From contig CAJTVH010000009.1 of NCBI GenBank assembly GCA_910579745.1, positions 1-64,000 of the forward strand: a stretch of DNA of 64,000 nt, in the 5' to 3' direction. The number at the start of each line of letters is the position of its first letter. Position 1 is the stretch's first letter. Below the pieces are notes generated by a model that saw only the letters and a list, made by a program, of their open reading frames with translations, did not search any database and was not told the DNA's origin. This stretch comes from an uncultured Clostridia bacterium. Its GTDB lineage: Bacteria; Bacillota; Clostridia; Lachnospirales; CAG-274. Positions 17,886-26,816 of the stretch are shown here, in pieces. A program made the position numbers and the translations under genes.

Positions 17886-18398
17886 ATGATTTTTTTTGAT
17901 TTTATTAACAAAAGCAGCGCTTTTATTATTTTAGGTCTTGTTATATTTTCTATAATACTTCTTATTTTATGTATCATCGCTCTTAGAAAAGCTTCTAATG
18001 TGAAAAAAAGAGTCAGCCAGTTTATGGGCGATAAAAGCAGCGGGGATTTTGAGGATATGCTTAAAAGTTTTATTGAGCGGTCAAACGCTATTGACGAGAG
18101 ACATAGCAGAATTATTAACGACATAAGAGCTATCCAAAGGCAGATAAAATTCTGTATTCAAAAAATAGGAATTGTCAGATACAATCCTTTTGAGGACGTA
18201 GGCGGTGATTTATGTTACGCCGTAGCGATTTTAGACCAAAATAACGATGGGTTTGTTCTTAACAGCGTATATTCAAGAGATGGATGTTATACATACGCCA
18301 AACCTATTGAAAAGGGAAAGTGCGCTAAATATAAATTGTCGGGAGAAGAAGAGGAAGCTGTTATTCAAGCCGTAAAATGTGAAAAGAAAGATGAGTAA
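17886..18398 (+). CDS. DUF4446 family membrane-anchored protein
   Basis: This 170-residue protein has one N-terminal membrane helix (about residues 12-36), a coiled, charged stretch (38-95) and the DUF4446 core IQKIGIVRYNPFEDVGGDL, followed by DQNNDGFVLNS and a YAKPIEKGK segment. DUF4446 genes typically follow parB in Clostridia; the function is unknown. It ends the origin-proximal operon and is followed by a strong terminator. Confidence 0.88.
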   Translation: MIFFDFINKSSAFIILGLVIFSIILLILCIIALRKASNVKKRVSQFMGDKSSGDFEDMLKSFIERSNAIDERHSRIINDIRAIQRQIKFCIQKIGIVRYNPFEDVGGDLCYAVAILDQNNDGFVLNSVYSRDGCYTYAKPIEKGKCAKYKLSGEEEEAVIQAVKCEKKDE

Positions 18399-18400
18399 TA

Positions 18401-18447
18401 AAAAACAAAAACTTGAGGTGATTTTTTCTCAAGTTTTTGTTTTTTTT
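18401..18447 (+). terminator. Strong terminator after DUF4446 gene
   Basis: The stem AAAAACAAAAACTTGAG (18401-18417) pairs with CTCAAGTTTTTGTTTTT (18428-18444) and runs into a T tract. It separates the rightward block from a leftward gene and could work in both directions. Confidence 0.9.
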
Positions 18448-18491
18448 ATATTTTAACGACTGAGGAATGTAATTTATATAAAAAATTGTTT

Positions 18492-19445
18492 TTATTTATC
18501 ATAGTTAATAAATGACAAGCATAGTTTATTAAATTCCTCAAAGTCTTCCTCATTAGGAAGGCTTTTTCCTTTTAAGAGCTTTACGGTTACAGCGGGATTT
18601 AAAGTTTTTATTGTCTCAATATTTTTATAAGAGTCAATAAGAGAATCGCCATAGACTATCAAAACAGGAATATCTATTTCGGGCAGAGATGTTTCTATAC
18701 CTATCTCAAAGCTGTTTGTTATAAACGAGGTGAAAAGGTAACGATTAGTCCCGCCTCCTTTATGGGAATAAGCGTATAGGTTATTTATTTTTTCATCCGT
18801 TATAAAAGCCGTGTCGGAGTATATGTTTTCTTTAAGAAAGGATTTTAAAACTTTTTTTGAGTTGAAATAATTAAAAAATAAGTCCCCAAGTATGGGAAGA
18901 TCTAAAGGCAGTTTTTTCAGCGCGTTGTAAAGTCCTGTTTTCTTAGGAGAGATAGGCGGGCAGACAAGACATATTTTTTTAAAGTTATTAGGGTTAAAGA
19001 CATAGGACATAGCCGAAATGGACGCCGATGTGTTTGAGGCGATTACAACGGCGGGTTCTTTTATTATATCTGTTATAAAGTCATTTATAAGGCACACATA
19101 AAGATAGGATGAATAGGTTATGTCCGCCCGCTCGGAGTCGCCGTATCCCAAAAGATTTATTAAATAAAGCTTATTATTTTCAGCCAGTTCAAAAATATTT
19201 TTTTGCCATTCTTTCTCATTTGTTCCAGGAATTAAAGAATGAACCAAAAGTATGGGAGAGCCTTTTCCCATTGTTTTATATGATATTTTTCCGAATTTCC
19301 AATTATATATATGTTCAGTAATATCGTCTTCATTTTTTGAGGGGGAAAGAGTCTTTTCGGCGTTTTTGAATATTTTAACGTTTATAGCTATCGCTGAGAG
19401 CACCGCTGTGGTCGCCAGCGCTATAAGTTTTGATTTTATTTTCAT
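18492..19445 (-). CDS. Membrane-anchored alpha/beta-hydrolase fold protein, catalytic residues degenerate
   Basis: This 317-residue protein has an N-terminal membrane segment (about 6-24). The alpha/beta-hydrolase core includes ILLVHSLIPGT (oxyanion loop, usual HG replaced by HS), LINLLGYGDSE, and a nucleophile elbow read as VIASNTSASIS, where no canonical GxSxG is present. VLIVYGDSLIDS gives a possible acid residue. The usual catalytic His before the C-terminal PxxE is replaced in GKSLPNEEDFEEF. The fold is probably kept but the triad appears incomplete, so a non-catalytic role or an atypical active site is possible. It is transcribed alone, opposite its neighbours. Confidence 0.75.
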   Translation of the reverse strand: MKIKSKLIALATTAVLSAIAINVKIFKNAEKTLSPSKNEDDITEHIYNWKFGKISYKTMGKGSPILLVHSLIPGTNEKEWQKNIFELAENNKLYLINLLGYGDSERADITYSSYLYVCLINDFITDIIKEPAVVIASNTSASISAMSYVFNPNNFKKICLVCPPISPKKTGLYNALKKLPLDLPILGDLFFNYFNSKKVLKSFLKENIYSDTAFITDEKINNLYAYSHKGGGTNRYLFTSFITNSFEIGIETSLPEIDIPVLIVYGDSLIDSYKNIETIKTLNPAVTVKLLKGKSLPNEEDFEEFNKLCLSFINYDK

Positions 19446-19473
19446 AAGTTTATCATTCCTTTTTTTATTTATT

Positions 19474-19657
19474 TAGAGTGTATCTGAACTCTTTCTGACT
19501 ATTAAAAGTACATAAAATCTTATTTTTTTAAAGATTATTTTTATTTTCTCAAAATTCAAATATTAAAAAAGTTATGAAAAAGTAAACGAAAACGATTCAA
19601 ACTCGTTTTATTTTTTATAATTTTTCGCGCGTATTTTAGTTTTCAGATACGCTTTAG
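19474..19657. repeat. Family-1 inverted-end repeat, copy 6
   Basis: Left TAGAGTGTATCTGAAC, right GTTTTCAGATACGCTTTA. The interior includes AAAACGATTCAAACTCGTTT and is rearranged relative to copies 3 and 4. The remaining 19658-19933 stretch holds nothing I can name; no T-box element was seen. Confidence 0.8.
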
Positions 19658-19933
19658 AGATTCAAATTTAATTTAATAAAAAAATATTTTACAGGCGCAT
19701 AGTGTAGAAAGAGCGTCAGTAAAGAACACACGCGTAATGGTTATACTTAAACCAGTTTTTTAAAACAAAAGCTCTGATTTTCTGGCTTAGCCGCTATAAA
19801 ATATTTTTTTTTATATACTTTTACACACTTTTAATAAAGTTAATATTATTATTTTAATAAACAAATAAGAGTAGGTAGACATTATTGGGGTTACAAGTAT
19901 TTTTACGCGATAAAAATACTAATAGTCTTTGTC

Positions 19934-19962
19934 TTGTATTTTTATACAGTATGTGGTATTAT
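19934..19962 (+). promoter_or_regulatory. Probable argS promoter
   Basis: TTGTAT (19934-19939), 17 bases, then TATTAT (19957-19962) preceded by TGG. It is about 90 bases upstream of argS. A short AAGGAT/ATCCTT hairpin (19969-19988) follows. Confidence 0.6.
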
Positions 19963-20056
19963 TATAGTAAGGATTTGTTTTTATCCTTTATATATTATAC
20001 CATATTTTATATTATAATACAAAAATTACTTTATTTTTTTTAAGGAGATTTTTTTG

Positions 20057-21757
20057 ATGGATTTTAAAGAACGAATAGCGGAAGCTTTAAGCAAGGCTAT
20101 AGCTGACGCTGATAAAAATGAGATTTATAGTTCAATTGAAATACCCTCTGACTTATCAAAAGGAGATTTTGCTTTTCCTTGTTTTAAATTAGCTAAGGTT
20201 TTGAGAAAAGCGCCTCCGTTAATAGCAAAAGAGATTTCGGAAAAAATGGATAAGCCAGACGGGATTGAGAAAATCGAGGTTGTAAACGCTTATATTAATT
20301 TTTATGCTGATAAGTCTGTTTTTATAAAAGAAATTCTTGTGAGAGTTTTTGAGAGAAAAGAAGAATACGGTAAATCTGATTATGGAAAAGGAAAAAATAT
20401 TGTTATAGACTATTCCTCCCCAAATGTGGCCAAGCCTTTTCATATAGGGCATCTTCGTTCTACGGTTATAGGAAACGCTCTTTATAATATATTTAACGCT
20501 ATAGGATATAAAAGCGTTGGTATAAATCATTTAGGTGACTGGGGGACCCAGTTTGGCAAGCTTATTGTCGCTTATAAAAAATGGGGAGACAAAGAGGCTG
20601 TTGAAAGAGACGATATTAAGGAATTAAGCCGTATTTACGTAAAATTTCACGAGGAGGCGAAAGAAAATCCCGCCCTTGACGAGGAGGCGAGGGGATGGCT
20701 TGTTAAAATGCAGCAAGGAGACAATGAAGCCCTTGATTTATGGAGATGGTTTGTCGATATTAGTATGAAAGAGTTTAACAGGATATACGGCAGGCTTAAC
20801 ATTAAATTTGACTCATACAAAGGAGAAAGTTTTTACAATGATAAAATGGCCGCTGTCGTGGACGAGATAAAGGAAAAAGGTCTGCTTACAGAGAGTGAAG
20901 GGGCGAGAATCGTTGATTTAAGCGAATTTAATATGCCGCCATGTCTTATATTGAGAAGAGACGGAGGTACTTTATATCCGACAAGGGATATTTCAGCCGC
21001 TATATATAGAAAAAAAACTTATGACTTTGATAAATGTGTTTATATAACCGCTCTTGACCAAAATTTACATTTTGCCCAGTGGTTTAAAGTTATTGAACTT
21101 CTTGGATACGAATGGAGCGGAGATTTAGTTCATGTGCCTTTTGGACTTGTCAGTCTCGGAGACGGAAAGCTTTCCACAAGAAGCGGACACGTGGTTCTTA
21201 TGGAGGATATTTTGAACAGCGCCGTTGAGAAAGCGGCGACTATTATTGAGGAGAAAAACCCTAATCTTGATAATAAGAAAAAAATAGCGGAGGACGTCGG
21301 CATAGGAGCGGTTATTTTTAATGATCTATATAACAGCAGAATTAAAAACGTTGTTTTTGATTTGGGCAAAATGCTTAATTTTGACGGTGAAACAGGCCCT
21401 TATGTTCAATATACCCATGCGAGAGCGTGCAGTGTTTTAAGAAAAGCTGGAGTTTCAGATGTGGATTTTGACATAGATTTCTCCCTCCTAAGGGACGAGG
21501 CTTCAGTGGACGTGTGCAGAGTTTTGTCTGAATATCCTGAAAAGCTCATTGAGGCCTCTGAGAAATATGAGCCATATATAGTGACAAGGCATATTATCGC
21601 TCTGTGTCAGGCTTTTAATAAATTTTATCATGACAACAGCATACTTGGAAGCGACACTGAGCTTAGAAAGGCGAGAATAGCTTTGACTTACGCTGTAAAA
21701 ACGGTTATTTACTCCGGTCTTTCCATACTTGGAATAAACGCTCCGAGGGAAATGTAG
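20057..21757 (+). CDS. argS: Arginyl-tRNA synthetase
   Basis: This class I synthetase charges tRNA-Arg. The ATG at 20057 follows AAGGAG (20042-20047). The N-terminal Add-1 domain covers about residues 1-90. The catalytic core has SSPNVAKPFHIGHLRSTVIG (about 119-138) with the HIGH motif, NHLGDWGTQFGKL, and the degenerate KMSK region GDGKLSTRSGHV (about 368-379), as is normal in ArgRS. The C-terminal anticodon-binding domain shows YVQYTHARACSVLRKAG. It is 566 residues. Confidence 0.96.
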   Translation: MDFKERIAEALSKAIADADKNEIYSSIEIPSDLSKGDFAFPCFKLAKVLRKAPPLIAKEISEKMDKPDGIEKIEVVNAYINFYADKSVFIKEILVRVFERKEEYGKSDYGKGKNIVIDYSSPNVAKPFHIGHLRSTVIGNALYNIFNAIGYKSVGINHLGDWGTQFGKLIVAYKKWGDKEAVERDDIKELSRIYVKFHEEAKENPALDEEARGWLVKMQQGDNEALDLWRWFVDISMKEFNRIYGRLNIKFDSYKGESFYNDKMAAVVDEIKEKGLLTESEGARIVDLSEFNMPPCLILRRDGGTLYPTRDISAAIYRKKTYDFDKCVYITALDQNLHFAQWFKVIELLGYEWSGDLVHVPFGLVSLGDGKLSTRSGHVVLMEDILNSAVEKAATIIEEKNPNLDNKKKIAEDVGIGAVIFNDLYNSRIKNVVFDLGKMLNFDGETGPYVQYTHARACSVLRKAGVSDVDFDIDFSLLRDEASVDVCRVLSEYPEKLIEASEKYEPYIVTRHIIALCQAFNKFYHDNSILGSDTELRKARIALTYAVKTVIYSGLSILGINAPREM

Positions 21758-21894
21758 GATTGAGTTTTTTTAGTTTCTGGGTTTGACGCTAAAAATCAAT
21801 TTTACGATTATAGTCAGATAAAAATTTTTACTTTTTCTTAAATCGCTGTAATAAGGCGGTTTTGAGAGAAATTTAATATTTGGAGGTGAATTTT

Positions 21895-22017
21895 ATGTAC
21901 GAATTTTTTTCTAACGCTATTTTTTGGGTATTTATTGTTGTAGCTGTTATTTCTATTGCTATTAACATAATGAAAAAGAAAAATAAAAAAGATAAAGACG
22001 ACGATAAAAAAGATTGA
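21895..22017 (+). CDS. 40-residue single-pass membrane protein
   Basis: The ATG at 21895 has a near-perfect ribosome site, TGGAGGTGA (21881-21889). The product has a short N-terminus (MYEFFSNA), one helix of about 18 hydrophobic residues (9-26), and a strongly charged Lys/Asp tail of about 14 residues. It resembles many small clostridial membrane proteins; no function is known. It lies 137 bases after argS and may be co-transcribed. Confidence 0.65.
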   Translation: MYEFFSNAIFWVFIVVAVISIAINIMKKKNKKDKDDDKKD

Positions 22018-22171
22018 GGGAAATAGATTATATGATAAGTTGTTTTTGAGCCGAGAAATTTATTATAAAGTTTAGAGTTATTGATTTACCATATTGCATA
22101 AATTTCTGTTATAAAATATTTTTTTTATGTTTATAAAACGCTGTAATGACGTAGTTTTGAAAGACGCGTAT

Positions 22172-22242
22172 TATAGTCAGACAAACATAAAAATAAATTT
22201 TATCCTGTTTCATCTTATTCATTTTCAAGTTTGATAAGTATA
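22172..22242 (+). repeat. Internally deleted family-3 element
   Basis: TATAGTCAGACAAACATAAA on the left is matched by TTTCAAGTTTGATAAGTATA on the right, the family-3 ends, but with only about 70 bp in total. It resembles a deletion derivative. Confidence 0.55.
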
Positions 22243-22370
22243 AAATTTTTATATATGGTTATGATAGATATGTTTAATAGTTGTATGGGATTTTTAAGCG
22301 GACGTTTTTAATATGGCGGGATAATGGAGTTCGCTTTGATTTACCGTAAAAAGATATAGGTTGTGTTTTT

Positions 22371-22664
22371 ATGAGAGACAGAGATGATAAAGAAGAAATC
22401 TATAAAAATTTTAAATTCAGCGATTTTGAGAAATCAGAATTTGAAAGAAGAAAAACATCGGCTTTTGAGAAATGGGAAAAAAACAACGGAAGTCAAAATA
22501 AAATAAATCCTTATAATTTTATATCGATTTTTATTCTTATGGGATGTCTTGTCGGTGTCATTATTTCTATTGTTTTGGATACAAATATTTCTTACGGCGT
22601 TTTATACGGCGTGCTGCTTGGGTTTTGTCTCGGTTCATTTATGGCTGGAAGAAAGAGAAAATAA
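22371..22664 (+). CDS. Small two-helix membrane protein
   Basis: This 97-residue protein has a charged N-terminal half (residues 1-47, rich in Lys, Glu and Phe) followed by two membrane helices (about 49-68 and 74-92) and a basic end (GRKRK). I do not recognise the family. It is followed at once by a strong terminator. It has a weak ribosome site (AGGTTG) and lies between argS and the arg operon. Confidence 0.7.
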   Translation: MRDRDDKEEIYKNFKFSDFEKSEFERRKTSAFEKWEKNNGSQNKINPYNFISIFILMGCLVGVIISIVLDTNISYGVLYGVLLGFCLGSFMAGRKRK

Positions 22665-22710
22665 AAAAGACGGGTATGAAAGATTTATTTTTTCATACCC
22701 GTCTTTTTTT
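22664..22710. terminator. Terminator after the 97-residue membrane protein
   Basis: AAAAAGACGGGTATGAAA (22664-22681) pairs with TTTCATACCCGTCTTTTT (22691-22708) and ends in T's. A-run and T-run on both sides would let it act in both directions. Confidence 0.92.
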
Positions 22711-22722
22711 ATAGCAAACTAG

Positions 22723-22885
22723 TTGGTATCTGAAAACAAAAATACGCGCGAAAAATTATAAAAAATAAAACGAAATAGAAAGGTTATTATATTTAATTGA
22801 ACCGTTTTCGCTTATTTTTTAATAATTTTTTGGATATTTCGCGTATATAACTGATAGCTTATGATAGTTTTCAGACACTCCATAA
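22723..22885 (+). repeat. Family-1 inverted-end repeat, copy 7
   Basis: Left TTGGTATCTGAAAAC, right GTTTTCAGACACTCCATA, with the standard interior of copies 3 and 4. Directly beyond it (22886-22925) is an inverted fragment of family 3 (TTAAAAATAAACAAGTTCGG). Confidence 0.85.
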
Positions 22886-22943
22886 CTTAAAAATAAACAA
22901 GTTCGGCGGATAAAAATTATTTTCAAATTGGTTTGATATAGTT

Positions 22944-23423
22944 TTAATAGAGAGATGATTTTTTTCCATAAATCTGAGCGACCTCGATTTTCATTACAGT
23001 TACGGATTTAAGTATTTTATCGTCGAAATTAAAATCATTTTTTGAGTTTAAATATTGATTCATTAGAATCGTTAATCCATACGCTTTTTCATTTTCCGGT
23101 AATATTTTTATAATTCCGTTTCCGCATACGCTCTCATATTCCATAGTTGATTTACAGGCTGTTTTATCGTTTAAAATTAGATTTTCTAAACAGCGCGCGG
23201 CAAAACCCACGTGGTTATTTTTATTTAAAAGGTCTATTTTTTTTCCTTTACCGGATCCGTGTAAATATATCTCAAACAGTCCGTTTTTTAAAGTTACTCC
23301 AAAATTTAAGGGTATTATATAGGGAAAGTCTTTATCGAAAAAGGCTATGTCGCATACCTCACATTTTTTCATAATTTTATAAATTTCTTTTATATCTGTT
23401 ATTTCCCTGTCGGTTCTTCTCAT
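22944..23423 (-). CDS. NimA-like pyridoxamine-5'-phosphate-oxidase-fold flavoprotein
   Basis: This 159-residue protein of the split-barrel FMN-binding family resembles 5-nitroimidazole reductase-like (Nim) proteins. It starts MRRTDREI, a family hallmark, followed by the FMN-region segments IAFFDKDFPYIIPLNFGV and YLHGSGKGKKIDLL, then the C-terminal KIEVAQIYGKKS. The substrate is unknown; resistance cannot be inferred from the fold alone. It starts 33 bases after argD ends and is probably the last gene of the arg transcript. Confidence 0.85.
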   Translation of the reverse strand: MRRTDREITDIKEIYKIMKKCEVCDIAFFDKDFPYIIPLNFGVTLKNGLFEIYLHGSGKGKKIDLLNKNNHVGFAARCLENLILNDKTACKSTMEYESVCGNGIIKILPENEKAYGLTILMNQYLNSKNDFNFDDKILKSVTVMKIEVAQIYGKKSSLY

Positions 23424-23456
23424 TATTTTCGTTATCCTTTATTTGATTTCTAAAAT

Positions 23457-24626
23457 CTAAAATTCAGACAATACCGAATCGAGAATATTTATTCCCTCGT
23501 CAATATGTTCTTTTTCGGCTATCAGTGATGGAACAAAACGGATTACGTTTTTTCCGGCGTTTACAAGAAGCAAACCGTTTTCTATAGTACGTTTTATTAT
23601 ATCGGAAACAGTTATAGATAGTTCTATACCCTGCATATATCCTATACCCCTCACGTCGGTTATTATGGGATATTTCGCTTTTAAAAAATTCAATTTCTCG
23701 GTGAGATATGAACTATTTTTTCTAACGTTTTCAAGAAGCCCGCCCAAAAGCTCATCTACAACAACATTTCCGGCAGCGGCGGCGAGAGGGTTTCCTCCGA
23801 AAGTAGAGGCGTGGTCTCCAGGTTTAAAGCTTTCGGCGAGTTTGTCTGTAGCCGCCATTAAGCCCATAGGTACACCCCCGGCTATACCTTTAGCGGTGCA
23901 TACGGCGTCAGGTTTGACTTTAAAAGTCTGATAAGCGAAAAGTGTTCCAAGACGTCCAACTCCGCACTGTACTTCGTCAAATATAAGCATAATATCGTTT
24001 TCGTCACAAAGTTTTCTTATTTTCTCAAGATATTCTTTTTCCGCGGGATGTATTCCGCCTTCACCCTGTAATGGTTCCAATAAAACCGCGCATGTTTTAT
24101 CTGTTAATACTTTGGTAAGCGACTCAAAGTTATTAAACTCGGCGTATTTTATCCCGGGAAGAAGTTCACCCAAACCTTCCTGATAGTGAGGCTGTCCTGT
24201 AGCTGTTACAGCCCCGAAAGTTCTTCCGTGAAATGAGTTTTTCATTGTGATAATCTCATAACGATTTGTTTTGCTTCCATATTTTCTGGATACTTTTAGC
24301 GCCGCCTCTATCGCCTCGGCTCCGCTGTTACAGAAAAATACTTTATCAAAGTCGCTATTTTTAACAAGCTTTGAGGCTAATGATATTTGAGGCTTTGTAT
24401 AATAAAGATTTGAGCAGTGTATTAATGTTTTAGCTTGGTCGGCTATTGTTTCCGTTAATTTTTTATGATTGTGTCCCAATGAGTTTACGGCTATACCAGC
24501 CACAAAGTCAAGGTATTTTTTTCCATTATCATCATAAACGTACATTCCGTCTCCTTTCTCAAGAACAATAGGAAAACGGTTATAAGTATTCATTACTGTT
24601 TCAGAGCCTAACTCAAAAGTGTTCAT
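23457..24626 (-). CDS. argD: Acetylornithine aminotransferase
   Basis: This PLP enzyme converts N-acetylglutamate semialdehyde to N-acetylornithine. The protein is 389 residues. Family marks include YLDFVAGIAVNSLGH near residue 39, the substrate-site NSGAEAIEAALK near 100, FHGRTFG, IFDEVQCGVGR (PLP-binding Asp), and TAKGIAGGVPMG, in which Lys forms the Schiff base. A GGAGGAG site precedes the ATG. It is the fourth gene of the leftward argCJBD operon. Confidence 0.95.
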   Translation of the reverse strand: MNTFELGSETVMNTYNRFPIVLEKGDGMYVYDDNGKKYLDFVAGIAVNSLGHNHKKLTETIADQAKTLIHCSNLYYTKPQISLASKLVKNSDFDKVFFCNSGAEAIEAALKVSRKYGSKTNRYEIITMKNSFHGRTFGAVTATGQPHYQEGLGELLPGIKYAEFNNFESLTKVLTDKTCAVLLEPLQGEGGIHPAEKEYLEKIRKLCDENDIMLIFDEVQCGVGRLGTLFAYQTFKVKPDAVCTAKGIAGGVPMGLMAATDKLAESFKPGDHASTFGGNPLAAAAGNVVVDELLGGLLENVRKNSSYLTEKLNFLKAKYPIITDVRGIGYMQGIELSITVSDIIKRTIENGLLLVNAGKNVIRFVPSLIAEKEHIDEGINILDSVLSEF

Positions 24627-24664
24627 TATTTTCTCCTCCTTATTAATTGATTGTGAGAGCCATT

Positions 24665-25528
24665 TTAAGCCTCTATAAGCGTTCCTATACCTTTTTTTGT
24701 GAATATCTCAAGTATAAGGCAGTGTTCTATTCTTCCGTCGAGGATATGGACATTATCGACGCCCGCGTCAACTCCCGCTATACAGCAATCAACCTTAGGA
24801 ATCATTCCGCCTGATATTGTACCATCTTTTATCATATTTTTTACTTCTTTTACGCTCATTATGGATATTACGCTTGACGGGTCGTTTATATCAGCCAGAA
24901 CCCCTGCTACGTCTGTCACGAAAACAAGTTTTTGAGCGTGAAGCGCGCCTGCCACAGCCACGGCGGCATAATCGGCGTTTATATTATAGCTTTTTCCGTC
25001 AGGCCCGACCCCTATGGGAGATATTACAGGCACGAAATCATTATCAATAAGAGTATTTATGAGAGAGGTATCAACGTCGGTTATTTCTCCAACAAGCCCT
25101 AAATCCTCACCGTTTGACATAAGTTTTCTCACTTTTAAAAAATCAGCGTCTTTTCCGCAGATACCAGCGGCTTTTATACCCTGTGAGCAGAGCTCTGTAG
25201 TAAGGTCTTTATTTAATTTTCCCGCGAGAACCATTTGTACGACTTCCATTGTCTTCTCATCGGTCACTCTGAGTCCGTTTTTAAATTCTGATTTTATACC
25301 GAGTTTGTCAAGCATTTGATTTATGTCTTTTCCCCCTCCGTGCACAAGCACGGGTTTGAAACCGACGTACTTCATTAACGCTATATCCTTTATTAGCGTC
25401 TTTTTTATATCCTCGTTTACAAGGGCGCTTCCTCCGTATTTTATCACAACGGTTATTCCGTTAAACTCTTTTATATATGGAAGAGCCTCGGTTAATATTT
25501 GCGCTTTTTCTATTATTTCTTTCATCAT
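24665..25528 (-). CDS. argB: Acetylglutamate kinase
   Basis: ArgB phosphorylates N-acetylglutamate. It is 287 residues. VIKYGGSAL is near residue 28, VLVHGGGKDINQML near 60, and GMIPKVDCC near 240. About 25 residues precede the first strand (EIIEKAQILTEALPYIKEF). Such an N-terminal helix is characteristic of the hexameric, arginine-inhibited kinases, so feedback by arginine is expected. It lies between argJ and argD. Confidence 0.95.
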   Translation of the reverse strand: MMKEIIEKAQILTEALPYIKEFNGITVVIKYGGSALVNEDIKKTLIKDIALMKYVGFKPVLVHGGGKDINQMLDKLGIKSEFKNGLRVTDEKTMEVVQMVLAGKLNKDLTTELCSQGIKAAGICGKDADFLKVRKLMSNGEDLGLVGEITDVDTSLINTLIDNDFVPVISPIGVGPDGKSYNINADYAAVAVAGALHAQKLVFVTDVAGVLADINDPSSVISIMSVKEVKNMIKDGTISGGMIPKVDCCIAGVDAGVDNVHILDGRIEHCLILEIFTKKGIGTLIEA

Positions 25529-25571
25529 TTTTATAACCTCTTTTGTATTAATTTAAAAAATCATTGTAGGT

Positions 25572-26795
25572 TTACGAGCGATAATCGCCGTTTATTTTAA
25601 CGTAGTCGTAAGTGAGATCACAGCCCCATGCTGTAGCTGTTTCCGTTCCCTCTTTTAAATTTATGTCAATATATATATCAGATTCTTTTAAAATATCCGC
25701 CGCTTTGTTCTCATCGAAGACTATAGGAGAGCCTTTATCCATAAGGAGAATTTCTCCCGCTTTGCTTCTAAAGACTATAGTCACAAGATTTGGGTCAAAC
25801 TTGGCTCCTGAATAGCCCATAGCGCAGAGTACTCTGCCCCAGTTAGCGTCAGCCCCGAAAAGAGCCGCTTTAAAAAGGTTTGATGAAACAACGGAATTTA
25901 CAAGCTTTCTCGCGTCATCTTTTGTTTTTATGCCTGAAGCTGTTACTTCCATTAATTTTGTGGCTCCCTCTCCGTCTTTTACACAATTTACCGCGAGGTT
26001 TTTGTTTATCTCAAAAAGGGCTTCTTTAAATGTGTCATAATCGGCGTTTTCCTCTGTAATAGGGTCGTTTTCAGCGAGGCCGCTGGCGAGAATCAAAACG
26101 GTGTCATTTGTGCTTGTGTCACCGTCGACGCATATCATGTTAAAAGTATCTTTAACGCATTCTGACAGGGCTTTATCAAGCATTTTTTTTGATATATCAG
26201 CGTCGGTTGTTATAAAACAGAGCATTGTAGCCATATTTGGGTTTATCATTCCCGATCCTTTCGCCATTCCTCCTATTGTTACTTTTTTTCCGGAAAGCTC
26301 GATTTCCACGCATATTGTTTTTATAAAAGTATCGGTCGTCATAATAGCCTCAGCCGCTGACTCACCGCTCTCAAAACTATTTGACAGGAGAGGATATGTC
26401 GTTTTTATACCGTTTAATAATTTTTCCATAGGAAGGTTTACCCCGATTACTCCTGTTGAGCAAACGAGAACATTTTCTTTATCACAACCGGCAAGCTCAG
26501 CGAAAACTTCCGCTGTGGCCTCCGCATCCCTTAATCCAGTTATTCCCGTACACGCGTTGGCGTTTCCGCTATTTACGACTATTCCTTTTATTTTATTCTC
26601 TTTTGTTTTTACTCTTTCTATATCCCAGAGCACGGGCGCCGCTTTTACTATATTTTGAGTAAAACAGCCAGCCGCCGTACAGAGATTTTCACTTAGTATA
26701 AGTGTAAGGTCTTTTTTCTCTTTTTTTAAGCCGACAAAGTTTCCCACGGCTTTAAAACCTTTAGGGGTTGTCACGTTTCCTTTTATTATTTTCAT
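25572..26795 (-). CDS. argJ: Bifunctional ornithine acetyltransferase / N-acetylglutamate synthase
   Basis: ArgJ recycles the acetyl group from acetylornithine to glutamate. It is made as a 407-residue precursor that cleaves itself. The cleavage site is at MATML in MAKGSGMINPNMATMLCF, with the nucleophile Thr near residue 190. The ICVDGDTSTNDT segment, near 225, is conserved. Its presence with argC, argB and argD, without argA or argE nearby, points to the cyclic pathway. Confidence 0.96.
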   Translation of the reverse strand: MKIIKGNVTTPKGFKAVGNFVGLKKEKKDLTLILSENLCTAAGCFTQNIVKAAPVLWDIERVKTKENKIKGIVVNSGNANACTGITGLRDAEATAEVFAELAGCDKENVLVCSTGVIGVNLPMEKLLNGIKTTYPLLSNSFESGESAAEAIMTTDTFIKTICVEIELSGKKVTIGGMAKGSGMINPNMATMLCFITTDADISKKMLDKALSECVKDTFNMICVDGDTSTNDTVLILASGLAENDPITEENADYDTFKEALFEINKNLAVNCVKDGEGATKLMEVTASGIKTKDDARKLVNSVVSSNLFKAALFGADANWGRVLCAMGYSGAKFDPNLVTIVFRSKAGEILLMDKGSPIVFDENKAADILKESDIYIDINLKEGTETATAWGCDLTYDYVKINGDYRS

Positions 26796-26816
26796 ATATT
26801 TTATCCTTTCTATATT

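Noticed and set aside
19658..20053. T-box leader upstream of argS
   Set aside because: No GGTGGNACCGCG-type antiterminator motif and no convincing stem I specifier region were found.
26101..26658. Long open frame on the plus strand inside argJ
   Set aside because: It is an antisense shadow of the well-conserved argJ coding sequence.
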